Part shown: in pieces, positions 16,096 through 26,481 of the stretch
How the letters are laid out: each line of letters starts with the position of its first letter
How positions within the stretch are numbered: position 1 is the stretch's first letter
Origin: Vibrio hippocampi
GTDB taxonomy: Bacteria; Pseudomonadota; Gammaproteobacteria; Enterobacterales; Vibrionaceae
DNA length: 64,000 nt
NCBI RefSeq assembly: GCF_921292975.1
Contig: NZ_CAKLCM010000002.1
Coordinates: 620,001 to 684,000, forward strand
Reading direction: 5' to 3'
Program-made: the position numbers and the translations under genes
The notes under the pieces: model-generated
Database searches by the model: none
What the model saw: only the letters and a program-made list of their open reading frames with translations
Told to the model about the DNA's origin: nothing

Positions 16096-19000
16096 CTAAT
16101 TTGCTAAGCGATTTTGCTCAAAGTCACTCAATAAATCATTAAGATAACGCAATCTCTTACGTCGGTCTGTTAAAGTCTCAATAAACTTAAACTTAGTTGG
16201 CCCTTCCATGGCAAACTTGTTTGGTTGTGCTTGCAACAGTTTAACCAAAAATGCCGGATTAATGTCAGCATCGGGATAAAACTCGATAAAGCCACCTTTA
16301 TCATGAGCCTCAAGTTTTTTCACCTTCATGGCACCAGCGCGCAGCTTCATTTGAGAGACGCTGAGTAGGTGTTTAGCGGCATCGGGTAGCAAACCAAATC
16401 GATCGATCAACTCCACTTTTATTTCGTCAAGCTCGTCACTGTCTGAAACACTCGCAATACGCTTATACATAGATAAACGAGTATTGATATCCGGGATATA
16501 ATCATCGGGCAGTAGTGCCGGGATGCGTAATTCCACCTCGGTCTGTTCACGCAACAGGTCGTCAAGAGAGGGCTCTTTGCCTTCTTTTAGAGCTTCAACC
16601 GCTTGTTCGAGCATCTCCATATACAAAGAGAAACCAACCGAATGAATTTGACCACTTTGCTCATCGCCCAACAGTTCGCCCGCGCCACGGATCTCTAAGT
16701 CATGGGTTGCTAATGTAAAGCCAGCACCGAGATCTTCTAACGATGCGATGGCGTCAAGGCGTTTGATTGCATCCTTTGTGATTGCTTTCGGATGTGGTGT
16801 CAGCAGATAAGCATAGGCTTGGTGGTGAGAACGTCCCACACGACCTCTTAACTGATGTAACTGCGCTAGGCCAAGGTTGTCTGCACGATCCATAATAATG
16901 GTATTGGCCGTTGGAACATCGATACCGGTTTCAATAATGGTGGTACAAACCAGTAAGTTAAAACGCTGATGATAGAAGTCGTTCATGACGCGCTCTAGTT
17001 CACGCTCACGCATCTGACCGTGTGCGGTGGTGATGCGAGCTTCAGGGAGCAGCTTTTCTAAATCTGCGGCGACCTTATCAATGGTTTCGACTTGGTTATG
17101 CAGGAAATAAACCTGACCACCACGCATGATTTCTCTTAACACGGCTTCACGAATAACGGCATCATCATGCTGTCTTACAAAGGTTTTGATCGCAAGGCGT
17201 CTAGCCGGAGGGGTGGCGATAATGGAAAGATCGCGCATACCACTCATGGCCATATTGAGAGTTCGAGGAATTGGCGTCGCGGTTAGCGTCAGAATATCAA
17301 CGTCAGCGCGCATCGCTTTCACTTTCTCTTTTTGTCGTACGCCAAATCGGTGTTCTTCATCGACGATCAACAGACCAAGATCGCTAAATCGAAGGTCACT
17401 GGACAGTAGTTTGTGGGTGCCAACGACAATATCCACTTTGCCTTCCGCTATATCTTTGAGAATAGCCTTTTGTTCTTTAGCGGATTTAAAGCGTGACAGT
17501 ACTTCGACGCGAATCGGCAGGTTGGCAAAGCGGTCTCGGAAGTTTTCAAAGTGCTGCTGTGCTAGCAGGGTGGTTGGCACCAAAACCGCAACTTGCTTGC
17601 TGTTGTCGGTGGCAACAAATGCCGCACGCATAGCCACTTCTGTTTTACCAAAACCAACGTCACCACACACCAAACGATCCATCGCTTTTGGTTGGCACAT
17701 ATCAGACATAACAGCATTGATAGCTTGCGCTTGGTCGTCGGTTTCCTCAAATGGGAAACCTGCCTTAAAGGTCGCGTATTGACCGCGGTCGAGTTGAAAT
17801 TTATAGCCCGGCTTCAATTCACGTTTGGCATAGACATCAAGCAGTTCAGCGGCCACATCTCGCACTTTCTCTGCGGCTTTGCGTCGCGCTTTAGCCCACG
17901 CTTCGCCACCTAACTTGTGCAGTGGTGCGGATTCTTCAGCGCCGCCGGAATAACGACTGATAAGGTTAAGAGAGGCAACCGGAACATAAAGTTTTGCGTC
18001 GCCTTGATACTCTAGCGTCACGTATTCGGTCGTTAGACCGCCGGCTTCAAGGGTTTGCAGACCGATATAGCGACCGATGCCGTGGTCAATATGAACCACT
18101 GGCTGACCAGGTTTTAATTCCGCGAGGTTGCGAATAACGGTATCGCTGTTAATCGAGCGCTTATCTTTTTTACGGCGCTGGATAACGCGATCGCCAAGCA
18201 TGTCGCTTTCACACACCAGAGCAAAATGTTCGGGATAGACAAAGCCATGCTCGCATTGACCAATGATAAGACTGAATCGATTTTTATCTGTTAATGCTTC
18301 TGCTAAAGAGTCGCATTGTTGAGGCTTGAGTTTAATGCGAACGAGCAACTCTAACAGCGCTTCGCGTCGTCCCTCAGACTCGACAGAAAATACGATTTTA
18401 CCGGTAAATTGCTCGCAGAATTGACGCAGTTGCGCCATCGGTTCTTTCAGTTGATGTTGAACCGCAATATCTGGGAGTTTATCGACGGGGCTATTTTCTC
18501 GACCCGCTTTGATTTCCAAAGGCTCTGTGGAACACAATAACTGCTGATACTGTTTCAGTGAACTGTACAGTTCATCTTTGGCAAGCCACAGTTCATTTGG
18601 TTCAAGAAGTGGTCGTAATGGATCGACTTTTCTCTGTTGGTAGCGATGTTCAATATCCGCTAAAGCTTGGTCGACAGCGGTTTCTATCTCACCCACCAAC
18701 ACCATTTGAGTGTCAGTTGCGATGTAATCGAATAGGGTTTCCGTGTGGTCGAAGAACAGCGGTTGCCAGTACTCAATACCCGATGGCCAAGTGCCCTTAG
18801 TTACCTGCATATAAACCGATTCAGGCTCACGACGTGCTTCGAACTTTTGTCGCCAACGACCACGAAAATCTTCGATGGCTTGTTGTGTGGTCGGGAATTC
18901 GTGAGCAGGCAGTAGATTGATCTCGCTGATGTTGTCAATCGAGCGTTGTGTCTCGGGATCAAAGGTACGAATGGTGTCTATCTCGTCATCGAAGAAGTCG

Positions 19001-19554
19001 ATGCGATAGGGCAGACTGCTCCCCGTTGGATAGAGGTCTAAAATGGAGCCACGACTGGCATACTCGCCAGGTCCAAACACTTGGTCAACATTGCGATAAC
19101 CGGACTGTTCCAACTGCATTCTCAGTTTATCTAAGGAAAAATTATCGCCCGCTTTGACCATCAAGGTGTGTTGCAACAAATAGTCCCTTGGGCTTTGGCG
19201 TTGTAATAGTGTGCTGACAGGAACAATGGTGATGCCGCTGTTTTTATGTGGCAGAGCGTAAAGGGTCGCGATACGATCAGAAATGATGTCCTGATGAGGC
19301 GAAAAGTTGTCATAAGGTAGCGTTTCCCAATCAGGGAATAGAGTGACTTGATTGGGGTGAAATTGCTCAAGCTCGCCTTGCAGCTTTATCGCAAGTTGTG
19401 GGTCAGGCACGACCAACAAGGTGTGAGCGGCATGGCTAAGCGCATGTTCACTGATCGACAATGCGAGAGAACCACCAACAAGGTTGCCAAGGTATTTTTT
19501 ATCACCGCTGCTCTGCGGCATATTGAGCGGAAGCAGAGGGTTATGAGTGGGCAT
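16096..19554 (-). CDS. mfd: Transcription-repair coupling factor Mfd
   Basis: 1152 residues, full length. It removes RNA polymerase stalled at DNA damage and recruits UvrA. In order: UvrB-homology module at the N-terminus, the RNAP-interaction domain (GQPVVHIDHGIGRYIGLQ), the RecG-like motor with Walker A GDVGFGKTEVA, DEEH box (LLIVDEEHRFG), motif III TATPIPRTL, motif VI QLRGRVGRS, and the C-terminal TRCF domain. The start is 5 bases downstream of the PilZ gene stop, so the two are likely cotranscribed. Confidence 0.97.
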   Translation of the reverse strand: MPTHNPLLPLNMPQSSGDKKYLGNLVGGSLALSISEHALSHAAHTLLVVPDPQLAIKLQGELEQFHPNQVTLFPDWETLPYDNFSPHQDIISDRIATLYALPHKNSGITIVPVSTLLQRQSPRDYLLQHTLMVKAGDNFSLDKLRMQLEQSGYRNVDQVFGPGEYASRGSILDLYPTGSSLPYRIDFFDDEIDTIRTFDPETQRSIDNISEINLLPAHEFPTTQQAIEDFRGRWRQKFEARREPESVYMQVTKGTWPSGIEYWQPLFFDHTETLFDYIATDTQMVLVGEIETAVDQALADIEHRYQQRKVDPLRPLLEPNELWLAKDELYSSLKQYQQLLCSTEPLEIKAGRENSPVDKLPDIAVQHQLKEPMAQLRQFCEQFTGKIVFSVESEGRREALLELLVRIKLKPQQCDSLAEALTDKNRFSLIIGQCEHGFVYPEHFALVCESDMLGDRVIQRRKKDKRSINSDTVIRNLAELKPGQPVVHIDHGIGRYIGLQTLEAGGLTTEYVTLEYQGDAKLYVPVASLNLISRYSGGAEESAPLHKLGGEAWAKARRKAAEKVRDVAAELLDVYAKRELKPGYKFQLDRGQYATFKAGFPFEETDDQAQAINAVMSDMCQPKAMDRLVCGDVGFGKTEVAMRAAFVATDNSKQVAVLVPTTLLAQQHFENFRDRFANLPIRVEVLSRFKSAKEQKAILKDIAEGKVDIVVGTHKLLSSDLRFSDLGLLIVDEEHRFGVRQKEKVKAMRADVDILTLTATPIPRTLNMAMSGMRDLSIIATPPARRLAIKTFVRQHDDAVIREAVLREIMRGGQVYFLHNQVETIDKVAADLEKLLPEARITTAHGQMRERELERVMNDFYHQRFNLLVCTTIIETGIDVPTANTIIMDRADNLGLAQLHQLRGRVGRSHHQAYAYLLTPHPKAITKDAIKRLDAIASLEDLGAGFTLATHDLEIRGAGELLGDEQSGQIHSVGFSLYMEMLEQAVEALKEGKEPSLDDLLREQTEVELRIPALLPDDYIPDINTRLSMYKRIASVSDSDELDEIKVELIDRFGLLPDAAKHLLSVSQMKLRAGAMKVKKLEAHDKGGFIEFYPDADINPAFLVKLLQAQPNKFAMEGPTKFKFIETLTDRRKRLRYLNDLLSDFEQNRLAN

Positions 19555-19559
19555 AATCG

Positions 19560-20126
19560 TTATTTTTCTCTGTCTAGTGAGCGTTGTCTGAGTAGTTTCT
19601 GTTGTTGATGCAGGGCCGCTTTAATGAGCATATCCTGATGCTCTTCCAGAATGTGGACAAATCGAATTGTAATATCAAATTGATCTTGATGCTCTTTGAT
19701 GTGACTGACCTCACCGATACAGTAGATTCCCGCTGGCGGGTGGTCGAGGAACAATTTTACTTCAGCGAACTGTCCTGTTTGCAACGTATGATTAGCGCGA
19801 TAAGTGAGCTCTCCGGCACCAAACTGTGTGGCGGTATGGCGGAACTCGGCTTGATCTTGTTGCGAAATAAGGTAGTTGAGTAGCAGGTTAAGCTTACTAT
19901 TTTGCTGTTCAATCAGTTGGGCTACATGCCGAAGATTATGTTGATTGAGCTCATGAGTCGCTGCGTCATTCTGCTGTTCTAACGCACTGAACTCGCTAGA
20001 GGCGGCAAAGGGAGCAGGGATCTGGGCAAGATAATCTTCAAAGCTTGGAGTCGGTTCGCCGACGGCTAAAGGTTTAATATTCGTCTTAAGTGGCGCTCGA
20101 ACGGTAAAAAAGTCGTTTTGCTTCAT
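19560..20126 (-). CDS. PilZ-domain protein (PlzB-like)
   Basis: 188 residues. The C-terminal half has the beta-barrel pattern of PilZ c-di-GMP receptors (GELTYRANHTLQTGQFAEVKLFLDHPP), and the N-terminal half is helical. The usual RxxxR and (D/N)xSxxG ligand motifs are not intact: the second reads TATQFG. Binding of c-di-GMP is therefore uncertain. From memory, the V. cholerae gene between mfd and lolC is plzB, which supports the call. Just upstream of mfd and divergent from lolC. Confidence 0.75.
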   Translation of the reverse strand: MKQNDFFTVRAPLKTNIKPLAVGEPTPSFEDYLAQIPAPFAASSEFSALEQQNDAATHELNQHNLRHVAQLIEQQNSKLNLLLNYLISQQDQAEFRHTATQFGAGELTYRANHTLQTGQFAEVKLFLDHPPAGIYCIGEVSHIKEHQDQFDITIRFVHILEEHQDMLIKAALHQQQKLLRQRSLDREK

Positions 20127-20301
20127 AGGGTTTTCCTGGTCAACTTACGTCAATTATCTCTGCCTAAGCCATAGTTATCAAGAAATTGGCGAGGGAAATC
20201 GCTAAAACGACAGAATTTAACTGAAATATTGCTACCAGGGCTACAACCTTGGTCGATTGTTGGTTACATTAGCCACTATTATAATTATGACGGTCAATGC
20301 T

Positions 20302-21510
20302 ATGTTTCACCCCATCTCCTTGTTTATTGGATTGCGCTATCTAAGAGGCCGCTCTGGAGATCGATTTAGCCGCTTTGTTTCCTTTATTTCTACCGCAGGA
20401 ATCACTATCGGGGTAATGTCATTGATTACCGTTCTTTCAGTGATGAACGGTTTTGAAGCGCAACTTAAAGGGCGTATTTTGGGTGTGTTGCCACAAGCTG
20501 TGATCACCCATAGCGATAACTCGCCAGTGTCTACCCTTGAGCCTCCTTCGTTTTTGCAACAATTCCCCAATCAGACAACGCCTGTTCCTATCGTGCGCAG
20601 CGAAGCGGTGGTGCAGAGCCATAAAAACCTCTCGGCAGCCTTAATGATTGGTATCAGTCCAGAAAGTGATGATCCTATTGGTTATCGACTGGTAAGCGGT
20701 AGCTTAGAGAACCTTAAAGCTGGTGAGTATCGTGTTCTTTTAGGGCATAGTTTAGCGCGTACCTTAGATGTGACGGTGGGCGATAAAGTCCGTCTTATGC
20801 TAACCAGTGCCAGTCAATATACGCCTTTAGGTCGCATACCAAGTCAGCGCATGTTTACCGTGGCGGGTCTTTATAGCACCGGCTCGGATGTTGATAGCCA
20901 ACTGGTCGTTACTCACCTTGAAGACAGTGCCAAATTAATGCGCTACAAAGCAGATCAAGCTACAGGATGGCGTCTGTTTTTTGAAGACCCATTTGTGGTC
21001 TCGACACTGAGTCAGCAGGCTATGCCTGAACCGTGGTCATGGAGCGATTGGCGTGATCAACGTGGGGAACTGTTTCAAGCGGTCAAAATGGAAAAAAACA
21101 TGATGGGTTTGATGCTGGGTCTGATCATTGGTGTTGCGGCGTTCAATATTATTTCGGCATTGATTATGGTCGTGATGGAAAAACAGTCTGAGGTAGCGAT
21201 ACTTAAGACGCAAGGCATGACAGACCGCCAGGTATTGATGATTTTTATGGTGCAAGGCGCGAGTAGCGGTGCGCTTGGCGCCATCATTGGTGGCGTATTA
21301 GGCGTTGCGTTTGCAAGTCACCTTAATCAAATTTTAGAGTCTTTTGGTGTGGCACTATTTAACGTTGGTGGCTCGCTTCCTGTACTTATTAATTGGCAGC
21401 AAATTATTATTGTTGTTATCGCAGCGGTGTTGCTGAGCCTCGTTGCCACTCTATTTCCTTCCTACCGTGCGTCCATGGTGAAACCTGCTGAGGCTTTAAG
21501 ATATGAGTAA
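20302..21510 (+). CDS. lolC: Lipoprotein-releasing ABC transporter permease LolC
   Basis: 402 residues from the ATG at 20302, which makes the protein begin [17 protein letters not shown] like LolC of E. coli (399 aa). Longer in-frame readings add residues absent from homologues. One N-terminal membrane helix, a large periplasmic domain, then three C-terminal helices (about 265-400). With LolD and LolE it extracts outer-membrane lipoproteins from the inner membrane and hands them to LolA. Its end overlaps lolD by 8 bases. Ribosome site is weak. Confidence 0.94.
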   Translation: MFHPISLFIGLRYLRGRSGDRFSRFVSFISTAGITIGVMSLITVLSVMNGFEAQLKGRILGVLPQAVITHSDNSPVSTLEPPSFLQQFPNQTTPVPIVRSEAVVQSHKNLSAALMIGISPESDDPIGYRLVSGSLENLKAGEYRVLLGHSLARTLDVTVGDKVRLMLTSASQYTPLGRIPSQRMFTVAGLYSTGSDVDSQLVVTHLEDSAKLMRYKADQATGWRLFFEDPFVVSTLSQQAMPEPWSWSDWRDQRGELFQAVKMEKNMMGLMLGLIIGVAAFNIISALIMVVMEKQSEVAILKTQGMTDRQVLMIFMVQGASSGALGAIIGGVLGVAFASHLNQILESFGVALFNVGGSLPVLINWQQIIIVVIAAVLLSLVATLFPSYRASMVKPAEALRYE

Positions 21511-22198
21511 TTCTCTAATTTCGTGTCACGAGATTTGTAAAACCTACCATGATGGTTCTGTCGATACTCAGGTTCTCAAAGGCGTTAGCTTTCAAATCGC
21601 TAAAGGCGAATTAGTGGCGATTATCGGCTCATCCGGCTCCGGTAAGTCGACGCTGTTACATATTCTCGGTGCGTTAGATGACGCCACCTCGGGAACGGTC
21701 AGTTTTCAAGATCAGCCTCTGTTTGATTTAACGCGTAACCAGCAAGCCAAACTTCGCAATCAGCATTTAGGCTTTGTGTATCAATTTCACCATTTACTGA
21801 GTGATTTTACCGCATTAGAAAATGTCGCGATGCCGTTGCTAATTGGGGGCACCAATAAAAAACAAGCTCAAGAACAAGCAAAACAGTTGTTAGAGCGTGT
21901 TGGGCTGAGTCATCGAATTGAGCATCGACCGTCGGAGTTATCCGGTGGTGAACGTCAGCGAGTAGCGATTGCGCGTGCGCTGGTGAATAGACCGGCTCTG
22001 GTGTTGGCTGATGAACCGACCGGTAATCTCGACCATAAGACGGCGCTTGCTATCTACGAATTGATGCGCACGTTAAACCGAGAGTACGGCACGGCGTTCT
22101 TGGTTGTCACCCATGATAATGAGCTCGCGGATAAAATGGATCGACAAATGCACATGCAGGACGGTTTATTGCAAAACGTTGCTGTGGTATCGGCGTAA
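21503..22198 (+). CDS. lolD: Lipoprotein-releasing system ATP-binding protein LolD
   Basis: 231-residue ABC ATPase. Walker [11 protein letters not shown]-loop in FVYQFHHLL, signature LSGGERQR, Walker [14 protein letters not shown], switch His in VTHD. It powers LolC/LolE in lipoprotein release. Its start overlaps lolC and its stop overlaps the ribosome site of lolE, so the three genes are translationally linked. Confidence 0.95.
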   Translation: MSNSLISCHEICKTYHDGSVDTQVLKGVSFQIAKGELVAIIGSSGSGKSTLLHILGALDDATSGTVSFQDQPLFDLTRNQQAKLRNQHLGFVYQFHHLLSDFTALENVAMPLLIGGTNKKQAQEQAKQLLERVGLSHRIEHRPSELSGGERQRVAIARALVNRPALVLADEPTGNLDHKTALAIYELMRTLNREYGTAFLVVTHDNELADKMDRQMHMQDGLLQNVAVVSA

Positions 22199-22208
22199 AG
22201 GAGTGCTT

Positions 22209-23447
22209 GTGTCCCTATCATTTTTTATTGGTCAAAGATTTAGCCGCGCAAAGCAAAGAAATAAAATGGTGTCGTTTATTTCTATCTCCTCGATTGTTGG
22301 GATTGCGGTCGGCGTTGCCGTGATTGTTGTTGGTCTGTCGGCGATGAATGGCTTTGAACGAGAATTAAACCAACGGGTATTGTCAGTGATTGCTCATGGC
22401 GAATTTGAGGGTGTGAACGAGCCGATTTACAACTGGCAACGTATCGCGGATACCTCGCTCAGCAACAGCAACGTGGTCGCGGCGGCACCTTACGTTCGAA
22501 TGACCGCCTTGGTCGAAAGAGGCAAAGATTTGAAGGCGGTGGAAATCAAAGGGGTTGAGCCGAGTTTAGAGCAGAAAGTCTCTAGCCTAGCTCAGTTTGT
22601 CGATAAAGAGGCATGGCAGTCGTTCAAAGCCGGAGAAAACCGAGTCATTTTGGGTCGTGGGGTAGCGAATGAGTTGAATGTCGAAGTCGGAGACTCGGTG
22701 ACATTAATGATTCCAACCACGACGGATGCGACCAAGATACAAGCCCCAAGACGAGTAAGAGTCAAGGTGCATGGCTTATTGACCCTCAATGGGCAGATTG
22801 ACCATAACCTCGCTCTGGTACCGCTTGAGGACGCTCAGCAATATGCGCGCCTTGGTGATAAAGTGACGGGTGTGTCGATAAAAATGGATGATGTGTTTGC
22901 CGCGCGTTATACCGTGCGTCAGATCGGCATGCAACTGACAGACTATGTGTATTTAAGAAGCTGGGAACAAAAATATGGTTTTCTGCATCGCGATATACAG
23001 TTGGTTCGCACCATCATGTATTTAGTGATGTTCTTAGTGATTGGTGTTGCCTGCTTTAATATCGTCTCGACGCTTATGATGGCGGTGAAAGACCGTGCTG
23101 GTGATATCGCTATTTTGCGTACAATGGGCGCAAGTGATGGTTTAGTGAAGCGTATTTTTATCTGGCAAGGACTGTTTTCAGGAGTGGTCGGCAGCGTGAT
23201 TGGTGGTGGGTTAGGCTGTTTACTAGCGCTTAATCTGACGCCGATGATAGCCAGCCTAGAGCGACTGATTGGCCATAAATTCCTGTCTGGGGATATCTAC
23301 TTTGTCGACTTTCTTCCGTCGGAATTGAGAGTCGAAGATGTCGTGACGGTGGCGTTAACCGCAATGGTGTTAAGTCTTATCGCGACATGGTATCCCGCTA
23401 AGAAAGCGAGTCAGTTAAACCCTGCAAGTGTGTTAAGTGCCAAATAG
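22209..23447 (+). CDS. lolE: Lipoprotein-releasing ABC transporter permease LolE
   Basis: 412 residues starting at GTG 22209, chosen because AAGGAG (22198-22203) ends 5 bases before it and the protein then begins SLSFFIGQRFSRAK as in other LolE proteins. The frame is open further upstream inside lolD, but that part is a shadow. Topology as LolC; conserved C-terminal DIYFVDFLPSEL and YPAKKASQLNPA. Confidence 0.94.
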   Translation: MSLSFFIGQRFSRAKQRNKMVSFISISSIVGIAVGVAVIVVGLSAMNGFERELNQRVLSVIAHGEFEGVNEPIYNWQRIADTSLSNSNVVAAAPYVRMTALVERGKDLKAVEIKGVEPSLEQKVSSLAQFVDKEAWQSFKAGENRVILGRGVANELNVEVGDSVTLMIPTTTDATKIQAPRRVRVKVHGLLTLNGQIDHNLALVPLEDAQQYARLGDKVTGVSIKMDDVFAARYTVRQIGMQLTDYVYLRSWEQKYGFLHRDIQLVRTIMYLVMFLVIGVACFNIVSTLMMAVKDRAGDIAILRTMGASDGLVKRIFIWQGLFSGVVGSVIGGGLGCLLALNLTPMIASLERLIGHKFLSGDIYFVDFLPSELRVEDVVTVALTAMVLSLIATWYPAKKASQLNPASVLSAK

Positions 23448-23515
23448 TGATTTGCTTCAATTAACATGCGTGCAATGAGTAACGCACGCTACTGATTTAA
23501 CAAAATGAATAGTCA

Positions 23516-23548
23516 TAAAAAAAAACACGAGCAAGCTCGTGTTTTTTT
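23516..23548. terminator. Bidirectional terminator after lolE
   Basis: Stem ACACGAGC / GCTCGTGT flanked by a long A run on the left and T7 on the right. It serves lolE and the convergent DUF2062 gene. Confidence 0.9.
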
Positions 23549-23647
23549 ATGGCTGGCAACATCTCAATTACACTTCCATTGGAACGTCTTAGCACATCAA
23601 ATGATTCAATTTGTTGACTTGATGCCGACCTTGCTAGGGTGAGACCG

Positions 23648-24157
23648 TTAGCGTGACCCTCGTTTTTGCCAACTTCTCACTACCGAGTAGCGCCATAAGC
23701 CTCGAATACCAAAATAACCAATCAACGCAAAGCCGATGGCGCAAACCGCGCAGCCGAGCAGAAATGGAGGACCAATCGTTGTCATTTGATCGGCAAGGTA
23801 AGCCCATGAGAGCTCAAAATGAAACGGTTGTGGCGGGGTCTTCAGACAGAATGCACCCACTTTATAGGCGAAGTAAAACATCACGGGCATAGTGATTGGA
23901 TTACTGATCCAGACCAAAGTGACCGCTAGAGGCAGATTAACACCGAATAAGATAGCCAGACCTGCCGCCATGATCATCTGACTTGGCAGTGGGACAAAAG
24001 CCATAAAAAGTCCCACAGCAAATGCCCCCGACGCAGAGCGACGGTTTAAGTTCCATAAGTTGGGGTTATAGAGAACATTGCCGAATACTCTCAACGCCTT
24101 TTGCTGCTTAATGGTGTCTGGATGAGGCATAAAGCGTTTTATGAACTTTCTTGGCAT
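23648..24157 (-). CDS. DUF2062 membrane protein
   Basis: 169 residues from the start MPRKFIKRFMPHP, preferred because homologues begin there; a longer reading up to 24208 would overlap comEC by 43 bp. Three or four hydrophobic segments, with family motifs WNLNRRSASGAFAVGLF and WISNPITMPVMFYFAYKVG. Inner-membrane protein of unknown function, divergent from comEC with only 8 bp between start codons. Confidence 0.85.
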   Translation of the reverse strand: MPRKFIKRFMPHPDTIKQQKALRVFGNVLYNPNLWNLNRRSASGAFAVGLFMAFVPLPSQMIMAAGLAILFGVNLPLAVTLVWISNPITMPVMFYFAYKVGAFCLKTPPQPFHFELSWAYLADQMTTIGPPFLLGCAVCAIGFALIGYFGIRGLWRYSVVRSWQKRGSR

Positions 24158-24165
24158 AGGAATAT

Positions 24166-26451
24166 ATGACTCTTCTAACGGGAATTGCAGCACCACTAGT
24201 TTATACATGGATAGTCATTAGTGCCATGTGGTGGCCAGTGATGCCTGATGCTTGTTATCTATTTTCTATAGCGTTGATAATTATCTTTTTTGTCACTAAG
24301 CGCCAGTGGTTATGGGTAACAGTTTTTTTCGCGATATTAGTAGTTGTTACTCAAGCCAATAGCCTGCGCTATCAGTCAAAATTGCTTTTTAATTCGGGCT
24401 CAGATATTACCATAAATGCAAGAGTTGACAGCTATTTTAAACAATTAAGTTACGGTTATGAGGTGGCTGTGACGGTTTTCGCCGTTAATGGTGAGAAATT
24501 ACCCTTTTGGTCGCGCCCAACGCTGATTTTATATACACCACAACCTGTTGAATTCGGGGCAAAAGTTATTGCGCCAGTCACACTAAAAAAAGTGTTTGGT
24601 CGTTTAAATCAAGCGGGATTTGATAAGGAGAAGTATTACTTTTCTAATCGCTGGGTCGCACAGGCAAATATTGCTAGCAACGCCCATTTTATGGTCATAA
24701 CAACGGGTAACTGGCGGGCTTGGCTATATCAGCGTTTAGGAACTCAATTCGACACCAGTGACTATCGCCGTTTTTATAATGCCTTGATATTTGGCGATAG
24801 GAATGGGTTGAGTTTTGAGGACTGGCGCGAACTAAAACAGACGGGGCTCTCTCATCTATTAGCGATTTCTGGTCTGCATGTGGGCATTATATTCGCGATT
24901 GTTTGGGGATTGTATCGTGCGTTGTTTGCCTTGGTCTGCCGGTATTACTTTGGTCGTTATCGGCTTAAGGTCGAGAAATATGGTCCGTTAGCGAATTTGG
25001 GTTGCAGTTTACTCGTGACATTGGGGTACTGCGCGCTTGCTCAGTTTGCGATACCGACGGTGCGGGCATTTATTATGCTCGCCATGTTATCACTGCTTCA
25101 GTGGCATGTGGTTCGAGTCAGCGCATTGTGCCTACTTGCTTGGTGTGCGGCGTTACTGGTCACGATGCTGCCTTTTTCCGCCGCGAGTACCAGTTTTTGG
25201 TTGTCGCTGTTTGCGGTGGCGAGTCTGATGTTTATTGCTCGTTTGGGACAAGCGCGTTTGACTTGGCTCGCGGTTGTGAAGACGCACTTATTTTTGTCAG
25301 TGGCATTTGTACCGATGAATCTATTGCTGTTCCAAGGTATCGCGCCGCTAATGTTTATCTATAACTTAATTTTTGTGCCTTGGTTTAGCTTTTGTTTGAT
25401 GCCCGCAATGGTGCTTGCTGTCCTGTACTCTGTTGTATTTGAGCAAGCGAGTTGGGTTTGGGAGCTTGTTGATAGGTTATTTATTCCGATTGATTATGCA
25501 TTGAGTCACACCGAAGGCGGCTGGCTAAGCTTACCGCCATATTGGGCGTGGATGGCGTTGGTGGGATTACTCGCCCTAACCCTGCATAAGTGGCTTCAGT
25601 TTCAATATGTGCTGGTGTTGCTCTTGGTATTTTACTTGAGTCGCGAAACCGCACACCAAGCAAAGTCAACAACAGTCAACTTTATGGATGTCGGTCACGG
25701 ACTGGCGGTGGTGCTGCAACAAGGCAATCGGGCTGTGCTCTATGACACTGGTGCTAAATTCCAGCAGCGCTCAATCGCGAATGATGTTTTGACGCCAAGC
25801 CTGCGTAAAATGGGCGTGGACTATTTGGATGGCGTGATCATCAGTCACAGTGATAATGACCACGCCGGGGGTGTTCAGGACATTGTTGATACGTGGGCGC
25901 CTTCTTGGGTTATGAGACCGGATCCCAAACCGACTGAATTGCCATGTAAAAAAGGTCGGCAATGGCATTGGCGACAATTCGAGTTCTCAGTGTTTTGGCC
26001 GCCTGAAACGGTCACTCGGGCTTACAATCCTCATTCTTGTGTGGTTTTAGTTACCTATAGAGAAAACGATGCAAGCAACCCAGTAACCTTCCTGCTGACT
26101 GGGGATATTGAGAAAATAGCAGAAATCTTAGTGTTTCGAGAAACCGCTAAAACTCCTATCAATGTGCTTAGTGTCCCGCACCATGGTAGCCGAACTTCAT
26201 CCTCAACGTTTTTACATAATAAACTACAGGCTGATTACGCCGTGGCGTCGGCTCAATGGCAATCGCGTTGGAACATTCCTCATCCGGAGGTCAAACAAGG
26301 CTATCTTGAACGCGGTACTCAATGGTTTGAAACGGGAGAGAGTGGTCAAATTCGCTTTCATATACAGGGTGAGTCACTGCAAGTTTCTACACTTCGACAA
26401 CATTACCTCACGCCTTGGTATAGGCAGATGTTGCGTTACGGAGTAGAATAA
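24166..26451 (+). CDS. comEC: DNA internalisation channel protein ComEC/Rec2
   Basis: 761-residue polytopic membrane protein that carries transforming single-stranded DNA across the inner membrane. N-terminal soluble OB-like DUF4131 region, a Competence domain with many helices (from about 200; GLSHLLAISGLHVG), and a C-terminal metallo-beta-lactamase-like domain with HSDNDHAGG near residue 560 and SVPHHGSRTSSS. AGGA precedes the ATG. Vibrios are naturally competent, so this gene is expected. About 30 bp upstream of msbA. Confidence 0.95.
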   Translation: MTLLTGIAAPLVYTWIVISAMWWPVMPDACYLFSIALIIIFFVTKRQWLWVTVFFAILVVVTQANSLRYQSKLLFNSGSDITINARVDSYFKQLSYGYEVAVTVFAVNGEKLPFWSRPTLILYTPQPVEFGAKVIAPVTLKKVFGRLNQAGFDKEKYYFSNRWVAQANIASNAHFMVITTGNWRAWLYQRLGTQFDTSDYRRFYNALIFGDRNGLSFEDWRELKQTGLSHLLAISGLHVGIIFAIVWGLYRALFALVCRYYFGRYRLKVEKYGPLANLGCSLLVTLGYCALAQFAIPTVRAFIMLAMLSLLQWHVVRVSALCLLAWCAALLVTMLPFSAASTSFWLSLFAVASLMFIARLGQARLTWLAVVKTHLFLSVAFVPMNLLLFQGIAPLMFIYNLIFVPWFSFCLMPAMVLAVLYSVVFEQASWVWELVDRLFIPIDYALSHTEGGWLSLPPYWAWMALVGLLALTLHKWLQFQYVLVLLLVFYLSRETAHQAKSTTVNFMDVGHGLAVVLQQGNRAVLYDTGAKFQQRSIANDVLTPSLRKMGVDYLDGVIISHSDNDHAGGVQDIVDTWAPSWVMRPDPKPTELPCKKGRQWHWRQFEFSVFWPPETVTRAYNPHSCVVLVTYRENDASNPVTFLLTGDIEKIAEILVFRETAKTPINVLSVPHHGSRTSSSTFLHNKLQADYAVASAQWQSRWNIPHPEVKQGYLERGTQWFETGESGQIRFHIQGESLQVSTLRQHYLTPWYRQMLRYGVE

Positions 26452-26481
26452 CCGTAATAGATAAAAAAAATGATTTAAATT

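Noticed and set aside
17126..17782. A 218-codon frame antisense to mfd
   Set aside because: It lies fully within the conserved helicase core of mfd and its translation shows no domain; typical shadow frame.
22104..22208. Longer lolE reading inside lolD
   Set aside because: The added residues do not resemble LolE, and a strong ribosome site points to GTG 22209.
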